Of a DNA stretch of 64,000 bases, positions 33,212 to 43,239 are shown piece after piece. Within the stretch, counting starts at the first letter, position 1, and every line of letters starts with the position of its first letter. The position numbers and the translations under genes are program-made. The notes under the pieces were generated by a model that did no database searches, was not told the origin of the DNA, and was given only the letters and a program-made list of their open reading frames with translations. Origin of the DNA: Daucus carota subsp. sativus (lineage: Eukaryota > Streptophyta > Magnoliopsida > Apiales > Apiaceae); contig NC_030382.2 of NCBI RefSeq assembly GCF_001625215.2, forward strand, positions 34,768,610 through 34,832,609, given 5' to 3'.

Positions 33212-34060
33212 TTTATTAATATTTTTAATTAATATAAAACAATAACCTAATCTCTTTAAAAATTGAATATATAAACCAAACACATGATATTATATATAAA
33301 TTCTTCCGCCCATACCATCTTCACCAGATTTCTCATTTCAATCTCATAATATTCTTAATCTTATTATAAATTGTATACATCAATTTAATTTCGGAAAGAG
33401 TTGCCTGAACAAGAAGCATCACATTCGAGATTTAAAATAAAATATTGATCGTGTGACGTGGAACATATAGTGCGCTACAGCCTACAGGCAATCGTGCACT
33501 TCAACGTGTCACGACCTCCAACTTGCTAATATTTTATTCGGAAAATAGCTTTGGCAGCACTTACAGTCTTACGCCCAGAATATAATAAATAAAACGAAAT
33601 TAAAAATTACTGTACTGTATAAACAAATTGCGCTACTTAATCCGGACAAAATCCGTATTCAATGCCACTAGGACCACATATTTTAATTTTAGTTTTCTTC
33701 TTTTTTGAGCAAAGTTTTATTTTTCTTCTTATTTTATACAATGAGATTGTGGACAGAGCATGGGTCGCCCCTGCCATGGACGACCCATGCTATATATTTT
33801 GGTAATATAGGTCGTCCGTGTATAGGGCAACCTAGCCTCCATTATGCGGACCGGTATTTACTTCTTTGTTTGTGAGTTTCAAGATTAGAGAAAAAAAATC
33901 TTCAGCGTATTTCTTTATTGCTAGCACATTTAATAAAAGGTATTGTACACAAATATGATTAGAAATTTAATCAAGCAATACATAGAGGTTTTTTTTTTTT
34001 TTTTGAAAAGCACATAGAACTCTTTAATTTTTTACCTTTTATCATTAATAATCAGGGATT
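32916..34060. other. Repeat-rich spacer with an ATA microsatellite and a hairpin
   Basis: Contains a TAA/ATA microsatellite at about 33180-33212 and the hairpin GCATGGGTCG/CGACCCATGC (33758-33767, 33781-33790). A T-run sits at 33989-34004. No coding frame. Confidence 0.5.
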
Positions 34061-34115
34061 CAGGGGCGTAGCTAAATAGTGAGCGGGTCAATTGATTCAG
34101 CTCAATTTATAATTA

Positions 34116-35478
34116 CTAGTTGAGAAACCGCGCGTTGCGGCGGCCTATAAAAATTATAATAATAATTCAATATTAATATTTGTAGAATGCAATAATTATA
34201 TAATTGTCTATAAAAAATATATAAATGATTCAAAATTAATATTTGTAGGATAAAATAAATTTTATATTATAAAATCTTGATGTAATACCAATACTAATAT
34301 ATAAAATTGCAAACTTGGACTATAATTCATGGTAAAAAAATAAGAATAAATTTCTATTTTTAAAGTAATCATGTTCTTACATTGTCACCTTCCTCCAATA
34401 TTTTTGGATTGATTGTGCACAAAAACATATAACTTAAATCCGCAGGATAGCGGTGTATAACTACTCTTGCTTGTAACAACCTTTATTTTTTAATACCGTA
34501 TAAACAACCTTTACTTAAAAGTTGCTTGAACGGAGCAAACAGATAATGCATGAATAATATTTTCCTGTATACAAAGTAAATCCTATAAAAATTAACAACA
34601 ACAAACATGTCCGATGAACAAAACAAATATAAAAGAATAACCAACAAAAATACATCACTAATAGTTAATTTATTGTTATCATCCATCAATATCATGTGAA
34701 GACTATATTCTTCTCCTATGTTTAGATTTGTCGACTCCCACATAGCGGTCTATAACTACTTTTACTTGCAACAACTTTTATTTTTTTAATACCGTATAAA
34801 CAGCATTCACTTATCGTTGCAGAAGAACGACACCACCGAGTTATAAATCGAGCAAGAGAACTATCACCACAGAGAGGAAGGGTTGTGGTATCGAGAGAGA
34901 GGAGGTTGTGTTTAGATGATTCAAAACTCTACAACTTATTGGGGTATTTATAGGTGCAGAGAGACTTGTGTGCCACTCTTTCTCATAATTAAATAATCTG
35001 AAACAAAATCAGATTAAAACTTTCAAGCTACTATATTCCATAAATAATCGGAAACAAAATTAGATTCCGAAACTTGCTTCTAATATATCTGAAACTAAAA
35101 AGTAATTTTAATTTTTGATAATTTCCATCCGAAAATTCCAAAAAATTGAAAAAAATAGAACGGAGCGATGTGAGAGGCGCCACCTACACACCCCTCGCTT
35201 TTCCTTTACACAGAAACAAAATCAGACTAAAACTTTCAAGCTAATATATTCCATAAATAATATGAAACAAAATCAGATGCTAAAACTTGCTTCTAATATA
35301 TCCGAAACTAAAAAAGGTATGATAAAACTTGCTTATAATATATCCGAAACTAAAGAAGATAGTTCTATTTTTTGATATTTTTCATCCAAAAATTTCAGAA
35401 AATTAGAAAAATAGAACGGAGCGATGTGAGAGGCGCCACCTACACGCCACTCGCTTCTCCTTTATATAAGTATATTGA
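34116..35478 (-). mobile_element. Non-autonomous Helitron
   Basis: Read on the minus strand, it starts TC (35478-35477, TCAATATACTTATATAAAGG) and ends CTAG (34119-34116) after a GC-rich hairpin (CCGCCGCAACGCGCGG), with host A and T at the borders. These are Helitron termini: 5' TC, 3' CTRR with a hairpin, insertion between A and T, no target duplication. 1,363 bp, no Rep/helicase gene, so it depends on a partner. Confidence 0.82.
35005..35470. repeat. Duplicated terminal module inside the Helitron
   Basis: Two copies share AACTTTCAAGCTA, TTCCATAAATAAT, ACTTGCTTCTAATATAT and ATAGAACGGAGCGATGTGAG (35155 and 35409). Each ends in a GGCGCCACCTACAC block followed by a CTCGCTT..CCTTTA string, like the Helitron's 5' end. 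The right copy has a further small duplication around 35310-35350. Confidence 0.75.
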
Positions 35479-35521
35479 TTTATAAACTTTTATTATATTA
35501 AACATATTTATGTCAAAATAT

Positions 35522-35865
35522 CATTGTTCTAAAAATTTCCAATTTGACTGATTAATTCCCGATTAATTCTCAACAATGTGACCGGCCCGATTCGATTTTT
35601 GAAATATGATTAATCTTTAGAAATTTTTCTTAATTAAAGTATATATAATAATTTATTCAAATTAAAATATTATATTATTTTAATTATGAACAATTGAAGA
35701 ACTTGTGATAAAGTAAATATATATATATATTTGTTAATTAATAATAAATATAATAATAACTAAATATTGAATAATATTTAAATACAACCGATTTTCACTC
35801 CGGTTAATCCCCGATTTTCACTTAATCCCTGAATCGGTAACTAAGCCGATTAGGTCGTAACACTA
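35522..35865. repeat. Relative of the hAT-type MITE at 6160-6520
   Basis: Shares TTGTTCTAAAAATTTCC at the left, CGATTCGATTTTTGAAAT inside and GCCGATTAG..GTAACACTA at the right. No 8-bp target duplication is visible, so it is an older copy. Confidence 0.7.
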
Positions 35866-36767
35866 TATATGTATAAAATTAATATTTTACTTAACTAAAA
35901 CAAATTTATATACTATATTTTACGATTACAAAAAAATTAAATTTTAATACGACTAACTTCAATTCTTAGCTACGTCAGTCTTAAAACTCATAATAAATTT
36001 TGAGGATATACCTCACTGTAAAATTGACCTTCATCGATTATTATCAATTTTTTGATTATATGCTTATATATGTAATAAAATATATATGTTAGCACAAATA
36101 AAATTATATTATATTCTGCCTAACACAATAAGATGTTATAGGTGAAAAATCAAATATTCGTTAACCTGATAAAAGCGAAGTGATTTTTTTAATTTCTAAA
36201 TTCAATAATATATCTCATAAACATAAATTACACTAATATAAATTTAAATATGTTATCTTACCTATAATTTATATAAAAAAATTTCATTATATTTTGGTAA
36301 AGTATAGAAGAAAGAATACTTGTTCACTTGAGGTACAAATTGAAATGATAAATGCAGTTGTGAAAGGGGGCGGCCGTGTATGGGGCGACCCCTGCTATTC
36401 TCCATTCATCATAATTAGGTCGCCCAACTTTCAATCAATTAAATTAGTTAGTTTTGAAAACTCAAAAAAAAAAAGTTTTTTTTGAAAAATGATCGAATGT
36501 AGTGGTTATAAATGAAATGGAACCGGATCTGTTTGGTAGCATACGTTTTTGACAGAAGACAAGACACATGTCCCAAAAACTTTAATTTTTTGACCTGTTA
36601 GATATTACATGTCATTTTTAGTTTTACTATTGATTTTGATATTTTCTTTATTTTTTATACATAAAACTTTTACATAGATTTTTCAATATAATAAAATAAG
36701 TTAAATGTTACAAGATTATGCAACCTATTTCTATCTTAGAATGTATAGATGTATTTTTATCAACTTG
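35866..36767. other. AT-rich spacer
   Basis: No gene recognised. 36365-36425 has GGGGCGACCCCTGCTAT and AGGTCGCCC words that echo the 33758-33830 segment. Confidence 0.4.
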
Positions 36768-36770
36768 TTA

Positions 36771-37081
36771 ATGTTGTGTTTGGTTGGGGAGGATGGAATG
36801 GAATGAATAAAAAATACTTGAAAAGTAATAGAGATAGAAAGAAAGTTTTGAAAAAATTTGAAAGAGTGGAAAATTGCTATGATGAGATTTGAGAAGAAAT
36901 TGAGGATGAGAGAGAATGGAGCATTCCATCTCAAATGGAAAGTGTGATAACTAGCATATGATGTAGGGAATGGAACGGAGGAAGTAATGAAATTTCTTAA
37001 AAATCATTTATAAAATAATTCATTTTTCATTCCATTCCTTCCGGAATCATTCATCCCAATCAAACACAATCAAACACAATA
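36771..37081. mobile_element. Tourist-like MITE (311 bp)
   Basis: Left ATGTTGTGTTTGGTTGGGG and, inverted, right end with TTGTGTTTGATTGGGATG, flanked by TTA (36768-36770, 37082-37084). The 10-bp word CAAACACAAT is doubled at the right end. Related to 32580-32912 by GGAATGGAATG blocks. Confidence 0.7.
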
Positions 37082-37084
37082 TTA

Positions 37085-38157
37085 GTGAATTTTTTATATT
37101 TGTACGATATGGGACAAATAGGACAAACCTACGCGGCTACACTAGAAATTGAGATGATGTTGATAAAGACGAAATCCTTATGTTATAGTCTCAAAAGAAA
37201 GGTCCGGTAATTATGATTGATGTTTAGTTTTGTGAACGTAATATACCTTCATTGTGGATGTTTTCATAACTTTACTTTTTGTTTGTGTATATATATATGT
37301 TAAGACGTTATTTGATGAAATTATGATATTGTGGATTGATTATAATATTGTTATAATGATTATTATTATTAAAATATTTGTTATAGTTGTAAAAAGTATT
37401 GAGGAGGGAGCGGATGTTTGGACAAATTTTACATCTATTTTGAATATCATAAAATGATAGTAATAACGAAAATACTCCAGATTCTTGATAGATAAATTTA
37501 AACTTATGACTGATATATATATATAGTAAGCTTAAATTTTTTCCGAAACTTGTGACGAACATTCGTAAGGTAAATATCCGTCGTAAATTAGATATCTTAT
37601 GACTAATTATGCATCTTAAGTTAAAGATGTATGTTGAAAATTGTGACGTTTTTCTGAACTTATTACTTGCGAAAAATGAATGGGGTCAGCTTGTTGTAGT
37701 GTAATTTGTTTTAATTCTAAACATGATAAGAATTTTAGGGTGTTCTTTTACAAATTAAATTGTATAATTTTAAAATTAAAATAGATAGTTTTATTGACGA
37801 TATAATTATGTCGATGGAATATTTGTTAGATTACAAAATCATAATAATTTCATATTAATATAATAACAATAATTATTAAATAAAAAAGTTACATAATAAT
37901 AATAATCAAATTTTAATACTTTATTATTTCACTGAAATACGGCGAGTACAGATATTTTTTTTTTTTTTTTTAAATCTTTGAAGTTACCCGGGCCGTAGCC
38001 CACCTAGCTACGCCCTGGGCTGTTTTTCAGAGTCTTTTATACTCTCTTTCAATGAATCGACAAAAAAACCAATAAATATAAATTTCACTGACAAATTAAA
38101 CTTGTAAACCAAATCCTGAAATCCATTCCCAACAATTTGTAGCCTATGTGGAATGAA
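37085..38157. other. AT-rich spacer and chlorophyllase 3' flank
   Basis: Low-complexity DNA with a long T-run (37952-37971) followed by a GC-rich block (CCCGGGCCGTAGCCCACC) that ends AGCTACGCCCTGGGC. The minus-strand chlorophyllase 3'-UTR covers the last part. No gene recognised. Confidence 0.4.
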
Positions 38158-39911
38158 TCAGTTTTCAACATACAGAACGGGATCAAGTTTAATAGGAGCA
38201 ACACTAGGTTCCTCCCCAATGATTCTAAGATCTTCCTCTTCATCTTTCAACTTGGCATTCAGAAAAGCAACAATAATTCCTCCACAAGCTTTTATCATCA
38301 ACTCTTTTGAACCCTGCCCGTGCTTTGTCAACAACTTTGTAAACCAGTACTCAATTCCATCGTCTAACATATCCCCATGCCCGTAATCTTTAGCTAAAAA
38401 ATAATATATCGGAGGCTTGCTCTCGTTAAAAAATTCTGCATGGTTAACCCCGCACGGGGCAAATGGTGGAATTATGCATTTTGCTTGGCTGCCTAATCCG
38501 GTTCCGATTATAGCCACAGGAATATTAAGGTCTAGGCATCGCGGAATGTAGGAAAATATTTTGGGCTGGGGTCGATTATCTACGCTGCCTCCTGCTACTG
38601 GATCAACACCAAATACAGCTGAGATTTTGAGGTTTGTGGTGGATATGGCTAATGCAAATGCTATTTTTCCGCCTCGGCTGTGACCTCCGACTGCAATTTT
38701 GGTCATATCTGGTGTGACATTGTCTGGGAGTAGAGCTGGGAGGCCATCGGGCATCCAGTCCAGCACATTGGCATCAGAGTCTAACTCCTGGTCTCCGCAA
38801 CAACATAACAGGGAGCTTACCTGCATGGATCCAGATACTGTGAAGCCAGCTAGAAAACTCCAACACTACACACTTTGAGCCCATTTGATTGAGTTTAAAA
38901 TTATGACTTATGAATTAACATGACAAGCCGGGAGTTATTAATATTTTTTACTAATTTTTTTTTAAAAAATAAGTCGCTGGAAAAAACATGTCAAATTAAA
39001 TTATGACTTTAAGTCAGTTTTTGGCTTATTTGTAATTTTAAGCCAACATGTAACTTATTACACAAAAGACATTTTTCAGTTAAAAGTCGAAATTGACTTA
39101 AAGCCCCAGTTTTAATTCGAGACAAACATGCTCCTACTTTGATGGCTTACTAAAATTTAATTCGATTCGAATTTGGCTCAAAAAGTTGAACTACAAAAAC
39201 AGGTATGGCACACTGAAATGCAAGCATCTACTCCATCTGGAAAATAGGAAGATTTGGAAATACTGTTTGATCTTTCAAGGCACCATTTCGAGTATATAAT
39301 CTTTTTGAAGTTGAGATTGAAGGCTCAGAGAATTTTTTCTTTCAGTTTGGACTAATAATTTTTTGGTAGACTAACTAACTCTGGTTATAAATTGGACTAA
39401 AAAAACTAAAAGGAAGAAGACAGGAACAATTGATAATTGGTCCCCAATCCATTGATTCATATGCAAGTCGACCTCGACCATAGAGTTACAAATAGTATTA
39501 TTATGTGAATGTGGTCTCCACATGTGGTACTCACATATCAATAATGTGAGAGTCGTACGATGTTTCTTACATAGATTTGAAATCAGATAAGATTAATATA
39601 ATTATATATATATACAAAAAAAGCTAGGTAGGAAGGAGATGAAGGTAGAAGTATACCAATGGATCACCAGGAGCAACAGCTATGAAGCCATGAGAAGCAA
39701 CATGTTGCAGAAGCTGAGAATAAGCTGTATTGCTCACACAACACCCATGAACGAAGAGAAACACCGGGTATTTCCCATCTTTAGTCGGCGAAACGATGAA
39801 CAAAGCCTTCCGTTCTGCTGATTTCTCCACTTTGATCCCCTTCACCTCCAAATTTCCTCTCTCAAATACTGAACTTGTTGCCAAGGCAGGCTTAGCATCA
39901 CTCACTGACAT
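38158..39911 (-). CDS. CLH: Chlorophyllase (alpha/beta hydrolase)
   Basis: Two exons, 39911-39657 (85 codons) and 38820-38158 (220 codons plus stop), joined in phase 0 (GATCCATTG|GTATAC ... ATGCAG|GTAAGC), give 305 residues, near the family norm. Chlorophyllase removes the phytyl chain from chlorophyll to give chlorophyllide and phytol. The lipase-type nucleophile motif GGHSRGGK contains Ser133; Asp158 (GVDPVAGG) and His233 (DYGHGDMLDD) complete the expected triad. Other family marks are YPVFLFVHGCCVSNTAYS and VASHGFIAVAP. The region just after the splice, VSSLLCCCGDQELDSDANVLDW, is unusually Cys-rich but aligns with the linker of other chlorophyllases. An alternative donor nearby (CCTG|GTGATC) gives the wrong phase. 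No transit peptide is evident. Confidence 0.9.
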
Positions 39912-39998
39912 TTTCGAGCTCTTAAAAATGTGTACATATATCTCTGTGTTTTTTTTTTTGTGTGTAAGTTGCACTTTGTATATAGCAAACGCTTGCTA

Positions 39999-40008
39999 TT
40001 TATAAATA
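39999..40008 (-). promoter_or_regulatory. TATA box of the chlorophyllase gene
   Basis: On the minus strand the sequence reads TTTATAAATA about 90 bp before the ATG, in a position fitting a core promoter with a 5'-UTR of about 60 bp. Confidence 0.55.
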
Positions 40009-40904
40009 TCTCATGTTACTTCGAATTTTTCTTGGACCAACAACGTAAGAATTTTGGCGTTTGTGGCAGATTCTGAAAATTTTTGTTGGTTTGCATACAG
40101 GCTTGTCAATTTGCACTTAAACTCTATGACCTTTGTTATGTTAAAGCAGCCAACGTGTTAAACATTCTTGGAGGAGGACGAAATCGTCGATATCCACATT
40201 CTGGTCCCGTTTGAAAGTCAGAGTTGACATGACAGCCGTTAAAACAAGGATTAGTGGATTAATTTTAAACGATTTATAGTTTTAGTAGTTTTAAACTATT
40301 ACTCCCTCCGTTCCCCCTCCCTGAGTTATATACACTAGCTTATAGCCCGTGCAAGGCACGGGAGATTTTTAATTATTTATAAAAATTTTAAATATATTTT
40401 AAATGGTGCGAAAAAATTGAATTTATAAATAATAAATCAAAATTTTCAATAAAATAAAATTCAAAATTATGATTTGTTTGTAAGTTCGAACTGTTGTAAA
40501 TACACCATCACAGCCATTAATGCCTTCAAATAAACTATTATAATCAAGTCATTTCTTTTCTCGTATGTATCATGCCAAAGTATTAAATTCTTTCTATTAA
40601 ATTTTAATAAAGTTTTGAAGTGAATATGCGAGACCAACTTCTATTAGAATATATTTATAAATGTATTTTATATTAAAATTATTATAATTTGATTTAATTA
40701 TTTTTCTAAATTATGGTTTTAGATTAAAATTGATAAACATAATTTGTTTTGAATTAAGAAAAAAAATCATAAACATGCAATAAGAAAAAGTTATATGATT
40801 AAGTAGAACCTGTTTTGGATTAAGAAAAAGTTTTTATATTCGTTCCTCACGTTAATCCGGCTTATTAATTTTAAAATATATTATATAAAAATTGTGCCGG
40901 TGCG

Positions 40905-40907
<3 letters not shown>

Positions 40908-40964
<57 letters not shown>
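40908..40964. repeat. (TA)n microsatellite
   Basis: An uninterrupted run of about 28 TA units within the Helitron; likely variable in length. Confidence 0.9.
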
Positions 40965-40967
<3 letters not shown>

Positions 40968-41050
40968 AAACAGATGGTGCAATTTATATGATTCTACAAA
41001 TAAAACTGGTACGAAATATTTATTTTACATTAAAAAAAATCATAAACACA

Positions 41051-41203
41051 TGAAAGATAGAATTTGTTTCAGATTCAGAAAAGAAATCATAAACATGCAA
41101 ATAGCTATCAGTTGCCTTATAGAACAAATGAAAGATAGAATTTGTTTCAGATTCAGAAAAGAAATCATAAACATGCAAATAGCTATCAGTTGCCTTATAG
41201 AAC
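41051..41203. repeat. Perfect 78-bp tandem duplication in the Helitron
   Basis: Copies begin at 41051 and 41129 with TGAAAGATAG. They are identical over nearly the full unit, so the duplication is recent. Confidence 0.88.
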
Positions 41204-41919
41204 AGAAGTTAATTTTATTCTAATCTAACGGTGCTTATTTGTTCAATATACGATCCAACGGATGATAAGCTTTTGGACCATAGAACCATGCGACCAAATT
41301 ATCTCCCTTACGCTTATTATATATAAGTATATAATTGGGGGACGGGAACGCGGCACGGACTTTAATGCTCCCGTAAAGTATAGTTCTATAACTTATTTTT
41401 AAGATTTTTCTTTTCTGAATAAAAGTTTGAATGTTATATTTTTATACAGAAAAAGAAAATTTTAAAAATAAGTTATAGAACTATATTTTATAAGAGCATT
41501 GAAGTGCGTGTCGAGCAATGAAAAAGAAACGTATACAATTAAATGGGACAGAGGGAGTATATTTTAGAGGGCTTTTATAAATATCCATACTTAAAAAGAA
41601 TTTTTATAAAAATACAGTCATATTTGTAAACAGATTGTAAAAATACAATCTTTCGAAAAAAAATGCAAAAATATGGTAGTTACATTTGCAACCATATGTG
41701 CAACGGTCATATATGCAATCACAAATACAACTTTAGAATAATCTTTTGAAAATTAGATGTGATTGCAATATAAATTGCAAGTGGGTGCAAATGACAAAAA
41801 TTGAGTATCCTTCCGGAGTCGATATGAATAACACAAAAGTATTTACAAAATCAACTTAAAACAATCACAAAATCAACTAAAATCAACCGATTAAGATGGT
41901 TGCATTTCCTTGGCATTGT

Positions 41920-42260
41920 TTTCAGGCCCGGGCGTCCTGGTGGTCTAGTAACAGGTAAGGTGTGGCACCGAGTCTCCATTTCGCTAAAATATCAATCCGA
42001 CTCCCTTAGCTCAACGAAGAAACTATCAGGAAACACCTTCACTAGAAGACACAATTTTTATTTGGATGTCAATAAGGAGAAGGTAATTATTTTAAATTTT
42101 TTAATTTCAAGACATTATCAGCAAACAAGAGCAAATAAGAATTGCCAATAAGAGAAGGTAACAGATGTGATACAGGCTTCGAGAGGTCAGGTCATCTTCA
42201 GTTGTCCGTGGAAGACAAGGCAACAAAAACGTACACGAGTAAGACTAAGATACTCTCGCA
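41920..42260 (-). pseudogene. Decayed partial copy of the neighbouring 2OG-Fe(II) oxygenase-like gene
   Basis: Aligns in order and orientation with part of exon 2 at 43510-43770. Shared words: GGTCTAG(T/C), GTGTGGCAC, AAAATATCA, AAGAAACTATCAGGA, CTTCAC(T/C)AGA, ACTTGGATG-like, and AAGGCAACAAAAAC. Many substitutions and gaps break the frame. It lies about 1 kb beyond the 3' end of the intact gene, so it is probably the remnant of a local duplication. Confidence 0.75.
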
Positions 42261-43239
42261 TTGTCTCCATCTCAAAAAAACGACCCTTCAACCTTTTCGC
42301 ACATTTCAATTAATCTGACGTAGGTAGTATTTGTGAATGCTTTCATAAGTTGGACTCGTGTATATATTGAATTTGTTTCACTGTCCTCCCAAATTTCTCT
42401 TATCAATTTCGGACCGATTTTACTGTGGCTATTGCAGCATTAACAAAAGACATAAAGCAACTATAGTATTGAACAACGAATAAGAGTTAATATCAAGTAG
42501 GTGACCCATTACACCCAAAGTCCCAAAGAATCAAGTATAGTCACACACACAGTCCGTCATTTTTACAACACATTTCAAGGCATTCTTCTTACTTCTTTGG
42601 AATGACTGCAATCTTACGATCGAACAATCATTCCAAAGTTGTTCGACCAAGCAGTGGGGGAATGATTGCAATCTTACGATCGAAAAACAGCTTCACTGCC
42701 AAAGTTTGTAAAGAAAACAAAATGAAGCTCTGCTTTCAACCCTAAGATTCAAAGAGTATGACTATTATTACTATAGTTTTGATGACCAATAATCCTTAAC
42801 TATCAGGCTCAGATATCACCAGGATCTGGTTTGTATTTTAAAAAACCAACTCGTATCATTGGCATGACCAAGATAAATTTTGAAATAAGTCTCGCACAAC
42901 TAGTTGAGATGCAAGAATCCAAGTCGGGCACTAGCCAACTGCAAACTTGCCTTATAGACGAGCAGCACCATTTTTCAATGCGCAAACTAGTAATCTGGTA
43001 TCTCTGTCATGCTGTAAAACAAATATGTAGTTTAACAAGTTCTCAAGTATGTTCGTCCTGGTTCTATTTGAACTACCATGGTGGCTTTCCCAAGTAATAA
43101 GTGGCATCTGAAGTTAAGGTATTTAGGTCCTGTAAAAAGTCCACAAAAATCGAAAGATGTATGGTGGCTGGGAAAAAATACTTCACATACTGTGTCCTAA
43201 CACCTGTGAGAACAAAGGCAAAAGGAAAAAAGCGAATCG
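42261..43239. other. Spacer between oxygenase pseudogene and gene
   Basis: 3' flank of the intact gene. The word GAATGA(C/T)TGCAATCTTACGATCGA occurs twice (42601 and 42661) as a short direct repeat. Reading frames here show no recognisable product. Confidence 0.4.

Larger units (their letters stand above)
40335..41333 (-). mobile_element. Non-autonomous Helitron inside a Stowaway MITE
   Basis: On the minus strand it begins TATATACTTATATATAATAA (a variant of the TCTATACTT start) and ends with the hairpin CCCGTGCCTTGCACGGG then ATAAGCTAG|T. About 1 kb, non-coding. It holds a TA microsatellite and a perfect 78-bp tandem duplication. Confidence 0.78.
40302..41557. mobile_element. Stowaway MITE split by a Helitron
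   Basis: CTCCCTCCGTTCC left end and, inverted, CTCCCTCTGTCCC right end, flanked by TA (40300-40301, 41558-41559). Removing the Helitron leaves about 257 bp, the same size as the intact Stowaway at 15165-15423. Confidence 0.8.

Noticed and set aside
37308-37562. Minus-strand frame rich in Asn/Tyr/Ile
   Set aside because: Arises from low-complexity ATT/AAT DNA; a + strand frame of the same kind overlaps it.
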